Positions 22,397-32,739 of a stretch of 64,000 nucleotides of DNA are shown piece after piece (the stretch's first letter is position 1; each line of letters begins with the position of its first letter). Position numbers and translations under genes: made by a program. Under the pieces are notes generated by a model that was not told the DNA's origin, made no database searches, and saw only the letters and a program-made list of their open reading frames with translations. The stretch comes from Vigna angularis (lineage: Eukaryota; Streptophyta; Magnoliopsida; Fabales; Fabaceae), in NCBI RefSeq assembly GCF_016808095.1, contig NC_068970.1:39157630-39221629 (forward strand). The letters are read 5' to 3'.

Positions 22397-23899
22397 CTTG
22401 GAGGAATAGATATCAAGTGTTGTAAAACATCTTGGTTCACCTCTTTGATACTTCTCATCTCGTTCTCCCATTTTTGTGGGTGGGTTGCTATAGCTGCCCT
22501 CCACATAAGCTTTTTCAGATTCTTTCCATGGAATTTCTTCCTAAAGTTGGCATATAAATGCCTTACACAAAATCTTTGTGCAACTCCAGGAATAACATCT
22601 TGTACAACTTGTAACAAACCCTGTGAATGAGTCATAATAAAAGTTAGATGATATTGATTTAAAGTCATTTCTATAAGATAAAAGTCAATAACTATAATGG
22701 AATTTACCTTCTGTTGATATGATATGATTGTAAGTGAAGAACACACCTCAGGTCCACCTAGGTCTTCAATCAGTAGCTCCATAAACCATGTCCAAGTCTC
22801 CTTGTTCTCAACTTCTACGATTGCATACGCCAGTGGCAACATTTGGTCGTTTGCATCTCGAGCCACAACAGTTAATAGCTCACCATGATGTCTGCCTTTC
22901 AAAAAGGCTCCATCAAGGCCACTGATTGGCCTGCATGAGACAAAGCTATCTTTGCATGCCTTTAGGCATGCGTAAAATCTCTTGAATATTGGTTTCCCAT
23001 CATATGGCTCAACTTTCACCTTGATTGTGGACCCAGGGTTTCTTACTAATAATTCATGAGCATAATCATAAATTGTACTATATTGCTTACTAAAGGATCC
23101 TGCCACTTCGTTTGATGCATAGGCTTTGGCCCTGTAAGCCATATTCTTAGATATTGCTATGTTCCATTTCCTAGTAATTTTATCTCTAATATCAACTCCC
23201 TTTACATTATGATTCTCTCTGATTGTTTTTTCCAATTTTCTACTAAGCCATTTTGCATTGAATAACCGTAACTTGTGTTCCCTACTGCATGTATGTCTGT
23301 CAACCACAGTCCTCAGTTGCCATGACTTTACTGCATCCATGAAACCAAAATATGCAACCCATGGACATTCTCCTTTTGATCCCAAACATTTAACCCTTAT
23401 TCTTTTTTTATCATTTTTAACAAGTTTCAAATTTTTCCCATTCTCTACTACATAACTTTTGATGGCATCAAGGATGTCTTCTTTATCCACGAAATATGTT
23501 CCCACTTCCCAGTTGAAATCAAGCATATTTTTTGGCATAGTAAATGTAGAAAAATGCCCATACTCCTCTTCATCTTCACTTTCTTCATCACTTATGTCAA
23601 GAGAAGTTAAGTCCTCAGATTGTCATTCGTCATTGAACCAACTGGAATCATTAATCTCATCTTTCTTCCATATCTGACTCAGACCCAAGTAAAAGAGGTT
23701 CAACCTCAACCTCCAAATTAGCAGAACTTTCACTTACATCACACTGCACATTTATGTCTACTAACCCATCCTCACTATTCATTTCACCATCATCACCATC
23801 ACGTGATGTACTTCAATCACGGACTTCTACCTTTATATCCTCCAAGTCTTCTACTTCTATTGTGTAAGCCTAACCATCTAACCTATCACCCTCACCATC

Positions 23900-24335
23900 C
23901 TGTGCTTTTATCCTCTCAGCCTCAAGATCACCTTCCTCAACCTCTATCCTCTCTTCCTACACTTCATCTGCTTCTGTCCTCTCAGCATCACCTTCCCCAA
24001 CCTCTATCCTCTCACCCTTAACTTCAACTTTATCTGCTTCTGTCCTCTTAGCCTCAGCATCACCTTCCTCAACCTATATCCTCTCACCCTCAACTTCAAC
24101 TTCATCTGCTTCTATCCTCTCAGCCTCAGCATCACCTTCCTCAACCTCTATCCTCTCACCCTCAACTTCAACTTCATCTGCTTCTATCCTCTAATCCTCA
24201 ACATCACCTTCCTCAACCTCTATCCTCTCACTCTTATCTTCATCTACTTCTGTCATCTCAGCCTGACCAACAACAACTTCTATCCTCTCACCATCAGCAC
24301 CTACCCCCTCATCCAACTATTGCCTCACACCATCA
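23900..24335 (-). repeat. Coding minisatellite: about five 72/60-bp units giving 24/20-residue acidic repeats
   Basis: CACCTTCC marks successive units at 23929, 23989, 24061, 24133 and 24205 (steps 60, 72, 72, 72). All steps are multiples of three, so the transposase frame is kept. On the minus strand each unit reads roughly EVEEGDAEAERIEADEVE. It forms the acidic linker between the N-terminal PB1-like domain and the DNA-binding domain. One unit has a stop (TAG near 23958). Confidence 0.8.
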
Positions 24336-24343
24336 TCTATACC

Positions 24344-25254
24344 TAGAGTTGTTAAAATGGGTAACCCGGTTCGACCCGACCCAACTCACCATGGGTTGAC
24401 CATTTAGTGAGCCAACCCAACCCGACTCATTTATTAGTGAGTCAAAAAAATTTGAACCCGACCCGACCCATCACGGGTTGGCTCATTGGCTTACTTAATT
24501 AATTTTTTTTACCCTCTTCTTCTGAGATTCTTATAACATGTTACTTTAATCGATCAAATTGAAATAGTAATAATTGGACCAATTGGTATAAAAGAAAACA
24601 AAACAAAAGAAATATATTGTTATATATATTCTAAGCTATCAAGCATCAAATTTTTCCAATTTAGTTTAATGAGACATACACTACCGTTTGACCAAGAAAC
24701 TACATATAGCCGTTAACAAAAATATATAGCACAAGATAAAATTGTCATGCTTGTAGATAGGTCTAAAAACAAGATAAAACAAATTATATATTCCTGAATT
24801 ATCCAATCTATAATATTATCCATCTATTAAATTGGAGTTCTAAATGGATAAATCAACAATATTATGCTCTCTTGATGCATCTTCTTCTTTATCTCCATCT
24901 ATAATATTATCCAATCTATAATCTTAGGTTTTATTTGCAGAGGGAAAGTTTTGGAAAGACAACAACGTGAAAGACTCTATTACTAAGTAAAGGTTGTGCG
25001 TTTTGAATAATTAATTTAATTAATTTGCTTTCAATAAAAAAATAGGATTTGAATAATTAATTTGATTAATTTGATTTAAATAAAAAAACATAGGTGGATT
25101 GGTGAGCCAACCCGACCCACCACGGGTTGAACCCGTGTGAGCCGGGTCAAAATTGGCTCACACCAAAATTTTTGCATTTTTTCCAACCCAATCCGGCTCA
25201 AACCCGTGGTGAGCCGGGTTGGCTCACGGGTTTCAACCCATTTTGACAACACTA
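24344..25254. mobile_element. Non-autonomous hAT-type element nested in the MULE transposase
   Basis: The ends are inverted: TAGAGTTGTTAAAATGGGT on the left and the inverse of TAGTGTTGTCAAAATGGGT on the right. The flanking 8-bp duplications are TCTATACC (24336-24343) and TCTATATC (25255-25262), 7 of 8 identical; 8 bp and TAG ends fit hAT. Subterminal regions are packed with CGGGTTGG/CCAACCCG motifs that also form inverted arrays. The 911-bp AT-rich interior has no transposase. It interrupts the acidic linker of the MULE transposase. Confidence 0.82.
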
Positions 25255-25451
25255 TCTATATCCTCCATTGTGCACCCTCATCACCCTCATTCACCTGAGG
25301 TGCAACTTCGTCACCTCCTTCATCAACGTTGTATTCAATCATGTGAATCACATAAGCTTCAGACACAGTGTGCACAACATATAAATGAACTTGCCCATCT
25401 AACTAAGCTAAAGTGACCATATGCATGGCACCTACGTCATCACACAATGCT

Positions 25452-28435
25452 TGATGGACGAGCCTCCAAGGAGATGACGAATGTGCGTGTCGCGAGCTCC
25501 TTCGAAGCTTCCTCCAGAGATGAACGCAACAGATAATGACAAAAACTCGAAGAAGAACAAGAAACAGAGGGTTAAACTCGATAGAAACCCTAGAAATGGA
25601 AGGAAACCCAATATGAACCGCTTAATCGGTTCAAAATGAAGATTGAACGGTGGAAAAGGTTTGGAACGGATCAAGAGTGATTTTAATCGGCTAAAATCAG
25701 AGAAAATGATGAAGGATGAAGAAACCCTAGACAAATATGCAGATGATTTGGTGACAGTGGAAGAAAGATGAAGAAACTTGTGAATCTGATACTTACTGAG
25801 GAGAAGAGATGGATTTGTGATGAAGAATGGTTGGTGATGATGAAGAAGACTCTCGAGAAAGAATCTGTCTCGCGAGAGAGAGAAACACGAATGAAAAAAA
25901 AAGTGAAGAGTGATGTGCGGATGAAGATACGAAAAAGGACGCGTGTCTGCTGAAGGTGTAGGCAGCTTGGAGCGCTGATGCAAGCGAGGTGGCAGCGAAG
26001 GAGAGGTAGCGTGGAGGAATGAGAAGCATTGTGAAATTTGGAAAATGGAAGAGTGCTTGGAAGGTGGCTAGAAGAGTCTTTGGACTCTCTAGCATGTGAC
26101 TTTCAAGAGAGAATTATTTCTGAAGGTCAGAAAATTAAATTCTCATTAAGCTCAAAAGTCCCATTACAATAGAGAAGCTGGGTATTTATAGTAACCCATG
26201 CTCCTTACAAGCTAACCTATGAAAGGTAAAAATACAAAATAAGGACTACGTCGGGCAGGATTACATCATACCCTCCCTCTTAAAAAAAGATTTGTCCTCA
26301 AATTTGGCATCGCCTTATGAAGAAGCTCCACACAATCTTGGGAGCAGAGCTATGAAATGCCTTATTCCTTTAGATATACTTTTCTTCCTCCTGGATCAAA
26401 CACAAATCTGCAATACACATCAAATATATCTTCAGTCAATATCAATCCAAGAAAGAATTTTTCTTTAAAAACAAGAGAATAAGAACTTCTAATACTTTGA
26501 TTTGAAATCTTTGAAAATTTTAGAAGTCCAAATTCAATTTTGTCTTGAGTTAATTGTTTTCTTAAAGACAATAACTCAAGATTTGAATTGTCATATTTTG
26601 AGAATGTTTTCATAGAATATATAATGGCAATTGGTTTGAAAGAAAAGTCCATATTTGAAGAATAAACCATGATTGGAAAAGAAGTAAAGATTTGAAAACC
26701 TTCCCTTTTAGGTTCCATAGTCTTTGGAAAGAATAGAATTTGTCATCAGCAACAATTTCTCCTTTTCTTTCTTCTCTCTTTCTTGCCTTTCTCTCTTTTC
26801 TTCTTTTCTCTTTTTTTTTTCTTTCTTCTTCTTTTCTTAATTCCTCTCTTCTTCTCTCTTCTCTCTTCTCGTTTTCTTCTCTCTCTCTCTCTTCTCTTCT
26901 TCTTTCCTTTCTTCCTCTTCTTTTCTCTCAATCTCTCTTTCTCTTTTCTTATCCTTGATCTCTTTAAGTCTTGCCCCAAATTCTAATTCTCTACGAAGAA
27001 ACCCATGATCATTTAAACTCTCAAGAAATAATTTTCCACCATCAATGCAATCCCTAATTAGTTCTAGGTTTCTTTTAATGCTTGAAGGCACAAACTTTCT
27101 TCTCATGCAAGCTTTTAAATCATGCCAATCACGTATGGAGGACTTTCTACCTTTCCTAACATGATATTGTCTTTCATCCCACCACTCACTTGCATGCTCT
27201 TCTAACTTAGAGAGATATATGCTAAGGACATAATATTCACTCTCTCCATAAAACCAAGGATTTATTTTATCAATTTCTTTTTCCCAAGCTAGGTATGTTA
27301 ATGCACATATGTCTTTACCAAAGGATGGAAGATTCCTAGCTTGTTTAAACATTTCATCAACATTATCTAACCTAGAAGACCTATATGAACTATAAGACAT
27401 CTTTTGTTTTTAAAAGTTTTCTTAATCTAAAGGGTTCAAAGCTTCCACTTAGACAAGTCCCAGGTAAGAGAGGTGAGCTAAAGAGCTGCTTAAGTACCAA
27501 GTCTTGCCTTGCTAGAAATATCTTAGGCTACTAACTAATTACCCCTTAAACTAAAATCACCTTTAAAATTAAAGGACACGACTCAAAAAAAAACAAACAC
27601 ATTCAAAGGCTAGACTCCTAATTACGGACTCTAATGTGGTAAGGCTTAGAGTTTAATCTCTTTTAGCCTATCCATCCCTAAAACGTGAACATATCAAAAA
27701 ATTCAAACAATCAAAACAATTAAGAGACCAGCGGACTCTAATACCCCTACGTGAAACACAAATCAAATCAATATTTAAAGTCTACTCCTATGGTGAGGCT
27801 TGTTGCTTTGGCTAACAAGACACACTCACCTGTCTAGCTATGCTAAAATTAAAGCAAGTAAAGTTGCCAAGAGTTTGAAAGAGCACCAAGAACTCTTTCA
27901 AATACTTGGACTTTTTAAAAAGGCCCTTTTTTACAAAACAAGCTAAAGCTAACAGTAGGCTAACACAAGCCTATTACAAACAAATTGAAGAAAACAATTA
28001 CAAAAGCAAACAATCCTATGCTACGGTCCTATTCATCCTACAGGAAAATCACGTGCCCAATCTGGCTTCTTGACATCTTAGTCTTGGTTCAACTTTGTTG
28101 CTTCTGCAATCAATGCTTTTGAATCTCCTGGCCAGTATAATCCTACAATCACAAATCACAATTGGAATCAATGCACCTTATCTACACACAAATAGCAAGA
28201 GGAAATTACACAGGATAAAAAATTCCTCCCTTTCTCTCGGATTAGTGCAATTGGTGCAGCAAAAGATCCTTGTTGCTCTCAATTAATGGTCTACACTTAT
28301 ACTGCACAAACAATTCCAAATAAATCAGCAGATCAAATTATTCTAATCCTAACGATTGCAAGCCATACAAAACAATTTAAGCATATCAGAAGCAATTTGA
28401 GATAAAAGAAACTCCCTTCGGTCAGGATTACATCA
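25452..28435 (-). mobile_element. LTR-type insertion with gypsy gag, nested in the MULE transposase
   Basis: The TG...CA ends are flanked by perfect 5-bp duplications ATGCT (25447-25451 and 28436-28440). Removing it joins the transposase frame exactly. On the minus strand a gag frame runs 27400-26837 (WEKEIDKINPWFYGESEYY, WWDERQYHVRKG, RRKFVPSS) and ends in a very long Glu/Lys/Arg-rich tail encoded by a CTT/CTC-rich tract (26750-26960). A polypurine-like AAGAGGGAGGG follows at about 26270, just before an 817-bp putative 3' LTR (26268-25452). At the other end only about 13 bp (CAGGATTACATCA) match the start of that LTR, so a proper 5' LTR was not found. No pol is present. Confidence 0.7.
26837..27400 (-). 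pseudogene. Gypsy-type gag remnant with charged low-complexity tail
   Basis: An open frame of 187 codons starts at ATG 27400. Residues 1-150 resemble the retrotransposon gag domain of plant gypsy elements (aromatic and charged pattern around WEKEID and ASEWWDERQYHV). From residue 150 on it is nearly all E, K and R. There is no zinc knuckle and no protease or polymerase downstream. It probably supplied gag in a non-autonomous element; alternatively it is a truncated autonomous gag-pol. Confidence 0.55.
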
Positions 28436-29172
28436 ATGCTTATAACCTATCATCTAATATAGGACCACATCCAACAGAAAACCACAATTCCTTAAAACCA
28501 TCGTACCAAAGACTTTTGACTACACTCACTACAACAAAATAACTCCATAAGTCAGGATCAAAATACATTGTCTCACTTTCCCCTTCATACTTCAGGTAGC
28601 CGTCAATGACGAACTTTCCCCCATGGTGAATAACAACCTCTATATCGTCCATCACACACAATACAATCAAGAATATTCTACACCTACAAATAAGCCTAAA
28701 ACGACAAAAAACACCACTTATTAAAGTGATAATGACAGAACAAACGAACTGTAACTGTGGGGGACATGGGGGACCACAACTGCAATATGCAAACACCACA
28801 TTTTCAGACAACCCCAACCCCACATTCAAAAAAGCATCCCAAGATAACAACAAAAACAACCGAATATTAAATTCGTATCTATGTAAAGTAGACATACTAA
28901 CCTCCCAGCAAATTCCACTCGAACCACTTCACGCACACGTAGAACGACTTCGCGATTCACGTCCAAACTCCAATGACGAAGGTCCAAAGCCCTAATGAAG
29001 TCTGTATCCTCTCCACTATGGACTTCGCGCAAGCTTGCGATGCACTCTCCTCTTAAATTTTTAATCCCAAACTGAATCCCAAATTCAATTTGATTGAACC
29101 CTAAATCCCATTTCCGAATTCCCTAATTTTATATTATTACATTTTACATAATTCCACGCATAAAGGCCTAAT

Positions 29173-29388
29173 ACATGCCACATTTCAACTCTAAACATGC
29201 CACATTTAAAGAAATTAACACGTCATCCTCCCACCTGTGCAAAAACTTAACCCCGTTAACTAAATTTAACGGCAAGGGCTCAATTGATTCAAATTACCAC
29301 TTATAAGGACTCAATTAGGGATTCTAATAAGAAGGGGATCGAAATGGGAAAACCTCACATAAATAGGGACAACTAAAGGGTTTAAACC
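29173..29388 (-). repeat. Right terminal inverted repeat of the MULE
   Basis: It is the inverted partner of 19923-20137 (see the shared segments there). It ends GGGTTTAAACC at 29388, immediately followed by the target duplication TTTCATTTT and resumed copia integrase sequence. Confidence 0.9.
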
Positions 29389-30189
29389 TTTCATTTTTTA
29401 TTCTTTTACAAAGTTTATAAAAGGCTTCAAATGCCTCATCCCTGTGGGTTAAGAATAGGACCCATGTCCATCTTGAAAATTTATCAACTACTACAAGTCT
29501 ATATTGTTTACTACTTATAGATGCATTTTTTGTTGGTCCAAATAAATGTATATGAAGCAACTCGAGAAATCTTTCAATTGAAATAACATTTTTTCTTTTA
29601 AAAGACTTTCTAATATATTTTCCTTTCATGCAAGAACTATAAAAGATTGTATTGTTGAGTGATACTTTTGGCAAACCTCTCACGAGGTCATGACGTTGCA
29701 ACTTTGAGATTAATTTCATACTTGCATGACGATAATTATTATGCCATGATATTGTCATCTTTTATAGATAGTAGACAAAGAACGCTTTGAGCTTGCAATT
29801 CATTTAAATCTATTTTGTACAAGTTGTCTTGCCTATTAGTAGTAAATACTACAAGACCCTTGTAATTCAAGACTTTAAATGGGCCTTTTTCAAACGTAAC
29901 ATTATACCTGGTGTCACATAATTGATTTATGCTCAACATATTATCTTTTAGGCCATCGACTAATAAGACATTATCAATAGATGGGAAAAAATTTCTATTT
30001 ATCTTTCCAATTATGATGATCTTGCCTTTTTGGTTTCATCCAGAGGTAATTGTCCCTCCTTTGTTTCTCTTCAAGCTTAGGAACATAAACTTTTCTCCCG
30101 TTATGTAACACGAGCATTCATTGTCTAGGTAATATGACAAAGGGTTTCTTTTCTATTATCAAAATTACTTAAAGCCCGATGTCTCGGCG

Positions 30190-31010
30190 AAGAAAGCCTA
30201 TCCTTAATTACTAGATCACAATGTCTTATATCACTAGTAATTAATTCTGCATTACGATTACAAGCTTAAGATAACCAAAACTCATATATCTATCTCTAGG
30301 CAATACTGCTTTTGGGAGAAAATTCTCCAGATCTAGGTTTCCCCGTATGTGTCCATATCACGAAAACCAATGATCATGTCATGAATGAGTTAAACATAAC
30401 AAGCATAGAGCAAAGAAGAATAACCCTAATAATTAATGAAAGAAGCATAAATAAATTAGAATCAATTCAAATGCATGAGAGTTCACAAGCTTACATCATC
30501 TCCCACAACAAATTGAATTTAGTTCCCCCTTATCATGGAGAAACTAGATGAACAATGGAATGAAAATGAAAGGTAAACCCTAAACACCGAAGAGGAGAGC
30601 TTCCACATCCACTTCTGCATCCAGAGAGTTGGAAAAATCTGAATTTGTGTCAATTCTGTCAAAAGATACTCCCTCTAGGACGTGCAAATCCTTAAATAGG
30701 GCTGAATTGGATCATGGGCCAACGTTGACACCGCTCGACGCCCCTACTTAAGGCGCCCAAGCGAGCTTCTGAGAGGATGGCGCTCAGCGCCCCAAGAAGG
30801 GCGCCCAGGTGTGAAACGTTACTTGAAGACTAGCGCTTAGTGTCCCTAAAAGGGCGCTCATGTGTGACTACGAGACTCCTGCGCTGAGGGCCCCAAAGGA
30901 GAGCGCCCAAGCGTCTTGTGACCTTTAGCAACCTTCTCTTCTGGTGTTCTTTCTCTCCTTTCTGAGTTCCAACTTCTTGACATTTAAATCCTCTTTCTAA
31001 TTTGGTCCAT
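30190..31010 (-). mobile_element. LTR fragment carrying GGCGCTCAGCGCC-type motifs
   Basis: It matches, in reverse, several segments of 54540-55870: the block with GGGAGAAAATTCTCC-AGATCTAG (30314-30340; compare 55412-55445), the block TTAGTTCCCC-TATCATGG, and the GC-rich block with repeated GCGCTCAGCGCC (30730-30910; compare 54780-55010). It interrupts the copia relic between gag and pol. I could not define clean ends. Confidence 0.5.
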
Positions 31011-31703
31011 CATGTTGGAGTTCAAGATCGTGGACCTTGAGAATTCCAACCAGCTCCTCTAGGCGCATACCATCGAGATTTTTTAATGTTGTAAGGGTAG
31101 TAAGTTGTGGTCTCCATTGTTTGAGAATGTTGCGTAGAATTTTGTCAATGTGATCAAGTTGTCATAGGACTTTCCTAAGGATTTGAGTTCATTTAGGATC
31201 CTCTAGAATCTACTCAACATGCTATGAATGTTCTCATTTTCCAGTATGGTGAATAACTCGTATTGTTTGGCCATTAGACTAAGCTTGTTTGTTTTGACTT
31301 CATGTGATCCTTCATATGTTACAACCAGGATGTTACACATTTCCTCTGCTCCTTTGTAGGAGTGCACTTTTCTGTAATCCTCTTCAAAGAAAGCACATAT
31401 TAGTGAGTTACGAGCCTTGGAGTTTAGTAAGTACATATGTTTCTACTCATTAGTCCATTTGTTTTTTGCAAGTGGCTCTCCCTCTTTATCCAATGGTATA
31501 TAGTTGCGACTCTCGACTACGTCGCACATGTCAATGTGATGGGATTCAAAGAATCCAATAATTCTTTTTTTCTAGTAATCAAACTTTTCCCCCTTTGAAT
31601 AGACGAGGACGGCTAACAGTGTAGCCTTCGTTTTCAATGCCTCAAGATCATTTCCTCGAGTCCGGTTAAGAACTAACAACGCAAGGTTAACTTTGATACC
31701 AAC

Positions 31704-32650
31704 TGAAATTATAGGAAAACACTAGAAAGGGGGATTGAATAGTGTTTTGAAGAAAAAAACTTTTTCACAGATGAACGTTTAACAAATATGGCGACGGTTA
31801 GACGATTTACACAAGTTGTTAGACGCTTGATTTATAAGGCACTGTTTAAACCACAACGTTTAGAGATAAAGTGTTTTTCAAGCGTTTAGCAAAACTACTA
31901 CAATGTTTAAGAAAAACAACTCTCAAGGAAAATAACGTCTAATGACAAGAACGTTTATCAATGGTTAACATCTTAAGCAACTGCAATCTTTATAAATAAG
32001 GTGTTTGGTAAAGCTAAAACAATAAACACACAATTGTTTTATATCGATTCACTAAACTGAGCTATGTCTAGTTCTCCTATAAGACCTATTAGAGGGTTTC
32101 AGTTTGATATTAATAAGATTACAACTGATTATTAACATCACTTTTGGTTACACTAGTCAATCCTGGTAACACTTGTTACACTGACTAGAACTAAGTATTA
32201 GACATCACTTTTGGTAACTCAAGTCAATCATGATTACACCTTTTATGTTGACTAGTTCAAGTATTCTAAACCACTCTTGATTACCTTAATCAATCCTAGT
32301 AACACCTATTACGTTGACTTGTCTAAGTGTACCCACTCCTGGTTTCCCCTAGACAACTGTCTAGTAGGCGTTTAACTCAAGTAAGCTAACCGCCAAGTGT
32401 TTGAATTCTCTTAAGAATGCACAATCATTCAGATTGTTTACAAGTCTTAGATGATAACTCTCAGAGAGAGGATGTGTTTACAATACAACTCAATCTAATA
32501 GACCTTGTAGGACTTTCTCTCTTCTTACAAATGTAAGCTTATGACTCTATGAAACATGGGAGTGTATTCTCAGAGTTTTTGTTCTTGCATGAGTGTGACT
32601 TTTGCCTTGTTAAGACAAGATCGTCTATAAGACATGATCGTTTAACATGT
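31704..32650 (-). repeat. 5' LTR of the split copia element (approximate)
   Basis: On the minus strand it ends CTAGTGTTTTCCTATAATTTCA just before the primer site. It shares the family end CA-TATTCA--CCCCCTT-TAGTGTTTT with the LTR-like blocks ending at about 44548 and 61539, and the same scattered CGTTTAACG-like words. The distal border near 32650 is a guess. Confidence 0.5.
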
Positions 32651-32701
32651 ACAACTTATCCTTTCTTATATTAATTAAAAACCTCTACGCCTCTATCACC
32701 T

Positions 32702-32703
<2 letters not shown>

Positions 32704-32737
<34 letters not shown>

Positions 32738-32738
32738 T
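32704..32738. repeat. (AT)n microsatellite
   Basis: A pure alternating TA run. Similar shorter runs lie at about 33763-33784 and 34073-34089, and a longer one lies at 52077-52127. Confidence 0.95.
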
Positions 32739-32739
32739 T

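Larger units (their letters stand above)
21500..28652 (-). pseudogene. MuDR/MULE transposase gene, interrupted by two nested elements
   Basis: Read right to left. The N-terminal PB1-like domain (ATG at 28652; MDDIEVVIHHGGKF, FKELWFSVGCGPILDDRL) ends at 28441. It continues in frame at 25446 (CDDVGAMHMVTLA, GQVHLYVVHTVSEA), runs to 25263, and then after the hAT element through an acidic repeat (24335-23900). The core ORF is 23538-22351: MuDR DNA-binding domain (C51, C58, H82, C84) and the MULE catalytic domain with D209 in GLDGAFLKG. Two probable introns follow the family pattern: 22707-22621 and 22396-22295. The catalytic Glu lies in NNMSEAFN (near 22230), then a SWIM-like piece (CRKWSISGIPCVHALAAM near 21840) and a terminal zinc knuckle (CSMCKEVGHNRKNCP near 21540). 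In-frame stops occur in several segments. The second catalytic Asp is Tyr (residue 274). Confidence 0.85.
19923..29388. mobile_element. Mutator-like element (MULE) with long TIRs and 9-bp TSD
   Basis: The ends are inverted copies beginning GGTTTAAACCCTTTAGTTGTCC. The TSDs are TTTCGTTTT (19914-19922) and TTTCATTTT (29389-29397), 8 of 9 identical; 9 bp is the Mutator norm. The target was copia integrase coding sequence, whose frame resumes on the other side. Inside are a leftward MuDR/MULE transposase (28652 to about 21500) and a rightward GRF zinc-finger ORF (20371-20835). An LTR-type insertion (25452-28435) and an hAT-type element (24344-25254) lie within the transposase gene. Without these the MULE would be about 5.6 kb. 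Confidence 0.88.
19010..31704 (-). mobile_element. Old Ty1/copia element, split by the MULE
   Basis: It reads right to left. A methionine-initiator-type primer site TTGGTATCAAAG lies on the minus strand at 31702-31691, followed by a UBN2-type gag remnant (31436-31203, containing AEEMCNILVVTYEGSHEVK). Next come a GAG-pre-integrase piece (29939-29739) and an integrase piece (29758-29398, with WHNNYRHASMK and VVDKFSRWTWVLFL). After the MULE, integrase continues from 19922 (QKLSLSKVIMKE), then the linker YSETSKAFKVYNSR (near 19490) and the start of reverse transcriptase (NVNKALEDESWVDAM near 19100). The rest of reverse transcriptase and the 3' LTR are missing. Multiple stops and shifts show it is dead. 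A further LTR fragment sits at about 30190-31010. Confidence 0.8.

Noticed and set aside
25432..25983. 183-codon minus-strand frame rich in Ser/Phe/Leu
   Set aside because: It lies inside the putative LTR of the nested insertion and has no domain; composition explains the open frame.
28529..28545. CACTACAACAAAA word suggesting a CACTA end
   Set aside because: It lies in the coding frame of the MULE N-terminal domain, which continues uninterrupted across it.
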